A stretch of 64,000 nt of DNA from Sphingomonas sp. (GTDB lineage: Bacteria; Pseudomonadota; Alphaproteobacteria; Sphingomonadales; Sphingomonadaceae). The position numbers were made by a program, and so were the translations under genes. The stretch's first letter is position 1, and each line of letters starts with the position of its first letter. The notes beneath the pieces are model-generated. The model was not told the origin of the DNA, searched no databases, and saw only the letters and a program-made list of their open reading frames with translations. Shown piece by piece: positions 60,601 through 64,000 of the stretch. The stretch covers positions 16,092 through 80,091 of the forward strand of contig NZ_JANYGG010000013.1 of the NCBI RefSeq assembly GCF_025362505.1, in the 5' to 3' direction.

Positions 60601-62082
60601 ACGAGCCATTGGCGCGAGGAAGAATTTCAAATCCTCCTCGGTATAACCGAAGATCTTCTGTAGCCCGATCAGCTTCTCCGGCGCCGTCACTTGCGGGTCG
60701 GCCCCCGCCGGCAATTCCTCGACCCGGAATTGCGTCTGCCTCAGCCACTCGGCATAGGGCTGCGCGGCCGCAAGTTCGGCCTTGATTTCCTCGTCCTCGA
60801 TGATCCGCCCCTGCTCGAGGTCGATCAACAGCATCCGCCCCGGCTGAAGCCGATGCTTCCTGACGATCCGCTCCTCGGCAATCGGCAGCACACCGCTCTC
60901 CGACGCCATGATCACCCGATCGTCGTCGGTGACGATATAGCGCGCCGGCCGAAGCCCGTTGCGGTCCAGGGTCCCGCCGATCTGACGCCCATCGGTAAAT
61001 GCCACCGCCGCCGGGCCATCCCACGGCTCCATCAGCGCCGCATGATATTCGTAAAACGCTCGTCGCCCCGCATCCATCGCCGCATTGCCCGCCCACGCCT
61101 CGGGGATCAGCAGCATCATCGCGTGGGCCAGGCTGTATCCACCAGCGATCAGCAGCTCGAGCGCATTGTCGAGGCACGCCGTATCCGATTGCCCATGCGG
61201 GATGATCGGCCACATCTTGTCGAGATCAGCGCCGAGCAGCGCCGACTCCATCGTCCGCCGGCGCGCGTTCATCCAGTTGACGTTGCCACGCACCGTGTTG
61301 ATCTCGCCATTGTGCGCGATCAGCCGGTAAGGATGAGCAAGCCTCCACGACGGAAAGGTGTTGGTCGAAAAACGCTGGTGGACCAGCGCCAGCGCCGACA
61401 CCGTCAGCGGGTTGGACAGGTCATGGTAAAAGCGCGCGATCTGCGCCGGCTGAAGCATCCCCTTGTAGACCAAGGTGCGGCTCGACATCGACGCGATGTA
61501 GAAATCCTTGAGCCCGGGAAGTGCTTTTCGCTGTGCCAGGTCGGCCAGCGGGTTCTGCGTCTGCTTGCGGATTGCGAGCAACTTGCGCTCAAACGCATCC
61601 TGGTCCCGCACCGTCGGCCCGCGCGCGATGACCGCTTGGCGGATCGTCGGCATCGATGCTTTGGCCGACGCGCTGATCGCGTCGAGGTCGACTGGAACCG
61701 CGCGCCAGCCGACGATCCGCTGGCCCTCCAGCTGGATGAAATGCTCGAGCCGGTCCATCGCCACCGCGCTCGCCGCCTCGTCGCGCGGAAGGAAGCACAT
61801 CGCGAGCGCATAATCGCCGGGCTGGGGCAGATTGAACGACGCCTTGTCCGCCCAATCGCGAAACAACGTATCAGGGATCTGGATGAGAATTCCCGCTCCG
61901 TCACCGACCTCGGGATCGGCAGCGACCCCACCGCGATGGACCAGCGCGTCGAGGATCTTCAATCCGTCCGACACGATACCCGCCGACTTCTCGCCTTTCA
62001 CATGGGCGATGAACCCCATGCCGCAGGCGTCCCGCTCATAGGCGGGATCGTACAGGCCCTGGGCAGGCGGCAAGCCGTGCAT
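57610..62082 (-). CDS. gltB: Glutamate synthase large subunit
   Basis: A 1,490-residue enzyme. The class II amidotransferase nucleophile is C20 in [10 protein letters not shown] after a 19-residue propeptide. The central domain and FMN-binding synthase domain ([32 protein letters not shown], the 3Fe-4S cysteines in [19 protein letters not shown]) follow, and then the C-terminal beta-helix with repeated GG turns ([17 protein letters not shown]). It converts 2-oxoglutarate and glutamine to two glutamates. GGAGG lies 11 nt before the ATG. It marks the right border of the conserved chromosome; composition changes upstream of it. Confidence 0.98.
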   Translation of the reverse strand: MHGLPPAQGLYDPAYERDACGMGFIAHVKGEKSAGIVSDGLKILDALVHRGGVAADPEVGDGAGILIQIPDTLFRDWADKASFNLPQPGDYALAMCFLPRDEAASAVAMDRLEHFIQLEGQRIVGWRAVPVDLDAISASAKASMPTIRQAVIARGPTVRDQDAFERKLLAIRKQTQNPLADLAQRKALPGLKDFYIASMSSRTLVYKGMLQPAQIARFYHDLSNPLTVSALALVHQRFSTNTFPSWRLAHPYRLIAHNGEINTVRGNVNWMNARRRTMESALLGADLDKMWPIIPHGQSDTACLDNALELLIAGGYSLAHAMMLLIPEAWAGNAAMDAGRRAFYEYHAALMEPWDGPAAVAFTDGRQIGGTLDRNGLRPARYIVTDDDRVIMASESGVLPIAEERIVRKHRLQPGRMLLIDLEQGRIIEDEEIKAELAAAQPYAEWLRQTQFRVEELPAGADPQVTAPEKLIGLQKIFGYTEEDLKFFLAPMARDGDDPLGSMGTDTPLAVLSDRPRLLYDYFKQNFAQVTNPPIDPIRESLVMSLVSMVGPRPNLLGLEAGNHKRLEVSQPILTNAELEKIRSIKDSLDGAFSTVTLDATWLAGGNGEALEAALQRLCWEATEAVLADANLIIISDRAASAERVPIPAALATGAIHHQLIRQGLRMQAGLVVETGEAREVHHMCVLAGYGAEAINPWLAFDTIGALDSSGKGHEKYIKGLGKGMLKVMSKMGISTFQSYCGAQIFDAIGIGQSVIDRYFTGTKSPIGGVGLSELAEESNRRHRFACGGGEELDIGGIYAQREGGEAHAWTLSSIANLQHAVRGNIPAKFRAFSAEIDAGDPRLPTIRSLFKFKAAGAAIDVSEVEPASAIVRRFAAGAMSFGSISREAHTTLARAMNRIGGKSNTGEGGEEAARAVRLANGDSERSAIKQIASGRFGVTTDYLVEADELQIKIAQGAKPGEGGQLPGYKVDAAIAAVRHSTPGVGLISPPPHHDIYSIEDLAQLIHDLGSVNPTARLSVKLVSETGVGTVAAGVAKCSANHITISGYEGGTGASPLTSLTHAGLPWEIGLAEVHQTLLLNGLRGRITVQADGGLRTGRDVLVAALLGADEFGFATAPLIAAGCIMMRKCHLNTCPVGIATQDPVLRARFTGTPEHVVNYLFFVAEELRELLASLGLRTVDEAVGRADLIEASLSHHWKAHDLDLTALLFQPPGGVPTREPFKARTPKRIDAAMIDALGGPLPATIDLRVGNDDRTVGAAASGEMVRRMGSKRPADDSVTVKLTGSAGQSLGAFLVEGFTIEVSGDANDYCGKGLSGGRIIVRQPEGAPRVASDNIIVGNTCLYGATAGEAYFNGMAGERFAVRNSGASAVVEGIGDHGCEYMTGGTVVVLGKVGRNFAAGMSGGIALVYDPEGTFKAQCNMASVELGAVEDPAALKALIEAHRDRTGSERASDLLADWDKALGEFLLVMPTDYRRALEALTAARQDLAA

Positions 62083-62629
62083 ATTCGTCCAATCCTCCGC
62101 GAATCATGCTCATGTCTGAAGCCGGCGCCCACGGGACCCCGCGTCGTCACGCACATGCAGCATTTGTCCGCTTTCACGCAAGCATTTAAGCGAAATGGGA
62201 TCCCAATTGGCGCCAGTGCGAAACTGACGGCGGATCAGCGTATCTTCGCGTTTGGAAAAATGGTGCGCCACGCAGTCATCCGCGAACCAGTCTCGCGCCC
62301 ATAACAGGGAAAAATTTGCGAAAACATTCGTAAAATGGGCGGTATCCGAAGCTACACTGGTCAGCGACGGAGATTTAACATCCTAGTCTAAAGTACTTAG
62401 CCTCGATGCGCGACAATTGGGGCTATCTCCGGAACAGGCCCAAAAAGCGATTTAACAGGTAGCGCATCAGCGGAAAACAGACCGCGCTCACCGATAACCC
62501 GCATTGCACAGGATGAAGGAGCGCCAGACTCGAACCACATTCAGCTAGAAGCGATTGACTAAAACTATCGATCGAATAGAATAAGAAAAGTACAACTTTC
62601 GGTTTTTAGCACAAGTGATGGTGATTATT
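62083..62629. other. 547-bp gap of lower G+C between gltB and the methyltransferase gene
   Basis: It must hold the gltB promoter near 62,100-62,200. From about 62,300 the DNA turns A/T-richer, and the last 60 bp are strongly so. One frame (62,401-62,561) is open for 53 codons but has no start codon and no recognised family. I see no tRNA gene, integrase or terminal repeat. It looks like the edge of an acquired segment. Confidence 0.55.
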
Positions 62630-63970
62630 ATGGCAACTTTAAATATAGAACTTCGTGATATTGATAATATTTCACCTTATGTTGGCAATGCGCGTTTGCA
62701 TTCTGCCAAACAAATAGATCAATTGAAACTGTCTATTGAAACTTATGGATTTACCAATCCCATTCTTGTCGATCATGCTGGCGTAATTATTGCTGGTCAC
62801 GGTCGGCTGATTGCGGCGCGCGAACTGGCGATGACGGCTGTTCCGGTGATCGAGCTTGCATCGCTTACTGAAGCTCAGGTCAAGGCATTGCGCCTGGCGG
62901 ACAACAAGATTGCTCTCAACTCAGGCTGGGACGTTGACCTTCTGCGGCTGGAACTCGGTGACCTTACGTCGGGAGCAATAGAAATCGACCTTCGCTCGAC
63001 CGGATTCTCCGGCGCTGAGATCGACATCCTTTTGAACCCCAAAGCAGATCCCGACGATGACGCGATCCCGAGCGTAAGGGCAGAGCCACGCGCACGCCTT
63101 GGCGACATTTGGGAATTAGGCGACCACCGGGTCGGGTGTGGCGACGCGCGCGCTGAGGCTTTTGTACGTTCAGTAATCGGAGGCTGGGGTCAGGTCGACT
63201 GTGCCTTTCTAGATCCGCCTTTCAACGTCCGCATCCAGGGCCATGCCAACGTTAAGACAAAGCATCGAGAATTCGCGATGGCGTCCGGCGAGATGAGCTC
63301 GGAGGAATTTCGCACGTTCCTCGCTACATCGCTTGGCACATGCGTGACGCACTCGCGAGACGGTGCCGTCCATTTTGTTTTCATGGACTGGCGACATTTG
63401 GATGATCTCAGGGCGGCGTCGGCCGACCTTTATGACGAGCAACTTAACCTTTGCGTTTGGAATAAATCGAACCCCGGAATGGGCTCGCTGTATCGATCAA
63501 AGCACGAGCTCATCTCCGTCTTCAGGGTCGGCACGGCTTCCCACATCAACGCGGTTGAGCTTGGCCGACATGGTCGCAATCGTACCAATGTCTGGGATTA
63601 CCCATCGGTCAACTCGTTCGAGGGAGCCAAGCGGGGTGACCTAAAATTGCATCCTACAGTGAAGCCGACCGCTCTGGTGGCAGATGCTATTCAGGACGTC
63701 ACTCGTCGGGACGATCTTGTGCTCGATATCTTCCTCGGGTCCGGAACGACCCTGATCGCCTGCGAGCGAACCGGGCGCCGGTTTCGAGGGCTCGACATCG
63801 ACCCGGCCTACATCGACATCGCAATCGATCGCTGGGTGGCGATGACTGGCGGAACACCGCACTGTCAAACGGCGTCCAAAAGGGACCCCCGATCGGCGTC
63901 CAAAAGGGACCCCTTGGCACAAGGTGTAGGTCGATCGAGTGGTGCGCTTTTTGCCCTGCTTGCGGCGTAG
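62630..63970 (+). CDS. ParB-domain/beta-class DNA methyltransferase, 3' end replaced by IS sequence
   Basis: 446 residues from ATG 62,630. An N-terminal ParB/Srx-like domain (ISPYVGNARLHSAKQIDQL, AGHGRLIAAREL at about 55-66) precedes a methyltransferase. The methyltransferase has the catalytic DPPF at 195-198 and the SAM loop FLGSGTT at 368-374, the beta-class motif order of N6-adenine or N4-cytosine enzymes. Such fusions occur on phages and islands, usually without a nuclease partner; none is in view. From residue 412 (codon at 63,863) the reading runs into IS-terminal repeats, so about 35 final residues (TASKRDPRSASKRDPLAQ...) are not native. The first 60 codons are A/T-rich, unlike the rest. 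Starts at 62,615 (GTG) or 62,618 are possible. The methylase core is complete, so activity may survive. Confidence 0.8.
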   Translation: MATLNIELRDIDNISPYVGNARLHSAKQIDQLKLSIETYGFTNPILVDHAGVIIAGHGRLIAARELAMTAVPVIELASLTEAQVKALRLADNKIALNSGWDVDLLRLELGDLTSGAIEIDLRSTGFSGAEIDILLNPKADPDDDAIPSVRAEPRARLGDIWELGDHRVGCGDARAEAFVRSVIGGWGQVDCAFLDPPFNVRIQGHANVKTKHREFAMASGEMSSEEFRTFLATSLGTCVTHSRDGAVHFVFMDWRHLDDLRAASADLYDEQLNLCVWNKSNPGMGSLYRSKHELISVFRVGTASHINAVELGRHGRNRTNVWDYPSVNSFEGAKRGDLKLHPTVKPTALVADAIQDVTRRDDLVLDIFLGSGTTLIACERTGRRFRGLDIDPAYIDIAIDRWVAMTGGTPHCQTASKRDPRSASKRDPLAQGVGRSSGALFALLAA

Positions 63971-64000
63971 GGAGGGCGTAGCCCGACCGGAGGCGCAAGC
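63863..64000. mobile_element. Left end of an IS21-like insertion sequence (truncated by window)
   Basis: From TGTCAAAC at 63,863 the sequence carries two exact 19-bp copies of GGCGTCCAAAAGGGACCCC (63,871-63,889 and 63,895-63,913) spaced 24 bp apart. Several terminal repeats of this kind, starting from a TG end, are characteristic of IS21-family transposase (IstA) binding sites. The remaining 87 bp contain no complete gene. The transposase genes would lie beyond 64,000. Confidence 0.6.
63871..63913. repeat. Two tandem 19-bp IS terminal repeats
   Basis: Identical units at 63,871-63,889 and 63,895-63,913 are separated by CGATC. They interrupt the 3' end of the methyltransferase gene and are translated as SKRDP twice. 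Confidence 0.9.

Noticed and set aside
62401..62561. Open frame of 53 codons between gltB and the methyltransferase gene
   Set aside because: No start codon, no ribosome site and no recognised family; too short to call a pseudogene.

Overview
The window is a G+C-rich stretch of alphaproteobacterial chromosome, most likely from the order Sphingomonadales (Sphingomonas-like). The evidence is the gene order aroE-maf-hemE-hemJ-rho-mnmE-mnmG-rsmG-parA-parB, the leuS-lptE-holA block, alphaproteobacterial families (DUF3576, DUF1489, CarD, a CDC48-type AAA ATPase), and a TonB receptor with the poly-proline tail I associate with sphingomonads. About 50 protein genes are packed tightly, many with 4-nt start/stop overlaps. 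I see no tRNA, rRNA or CRISPR array.

Layout. 1-3,969: the 5' end of aroE and maf on the minus strand, a 313-bp gap that looks like the chromosomal replication origin (DnaA-box-like sites, GANTC sites, an A/T-rich stretch), then hemE-hemJ and rho. 4,071-10,312: a TerC-type membrane protein, tRNA modification genes mnmE and mnmG, rsmG, and the partition genes parA-parB, with two parS sites (6,069 and 8,017). 10,326-14,822 (minus): DUF3576 lipoprotein-leuS-lptE-holA. 15,033-21,681: an outer-membrane protein, a YggS-type PLP protein, then xth-ribA and ftsK-lolA on the minus strand. 21,794-26,832: a ubiquinone-type hydroxylase, infC (apparently starting at AUA), and a large TonB-dependent receptor. 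26,890-36,694: mutS-glnD, maeB and the (p)ppGpp enzyme rsh, a nitrogen/carbon/stringent-response cluster. 36,840-44,796: an HxlR regulator, rpoZ, a phospholipase-D-like protein facing a PmtA-like methyltransferase, an MFS exporter, a CDC48-type ATPase and nhaA. 44,793-49,637: sucC-etfB-etfA, SOS-type dinB and carD. 49,756-56,127: two paralogous GIN-domain (DUF2807) proteins, a DUF4402 protein, DUF1489, mgtE, a cyclophilin, a short-chain dehydrogenase, a likely small RNA and a TorF-type porin. 56,252-62,082 (minus): gltB-gltD.

The backbone is housekeeping: origin and partition functions on the left, translation and envelope biogenesis in the middle, nitrogen/carbon control (glnD, gltBD, maeB, rsh) on the right. 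The only clearly accessory DNA is beyond about 62,100. There the base composition drops, and a ParB-domain/beta-class DNA methyltransferase gene follows. Its 3' end is replaced by what looks like an IS21-type terminus running off the window.

The observations most worth checking are the predicted origin, the compact small RNA at about 55,212-55,278, the LexA box over the dinB start, the AUA start of infC, the IS-truncated mosaic methyltransferase, the operator over the GIN-gene promoter, and the tandem duplication between parA and parB. I did not find a convincing undescribed multi-gene system. No similarity search or folding program was run; family names rest on recognised motifs and gene order.
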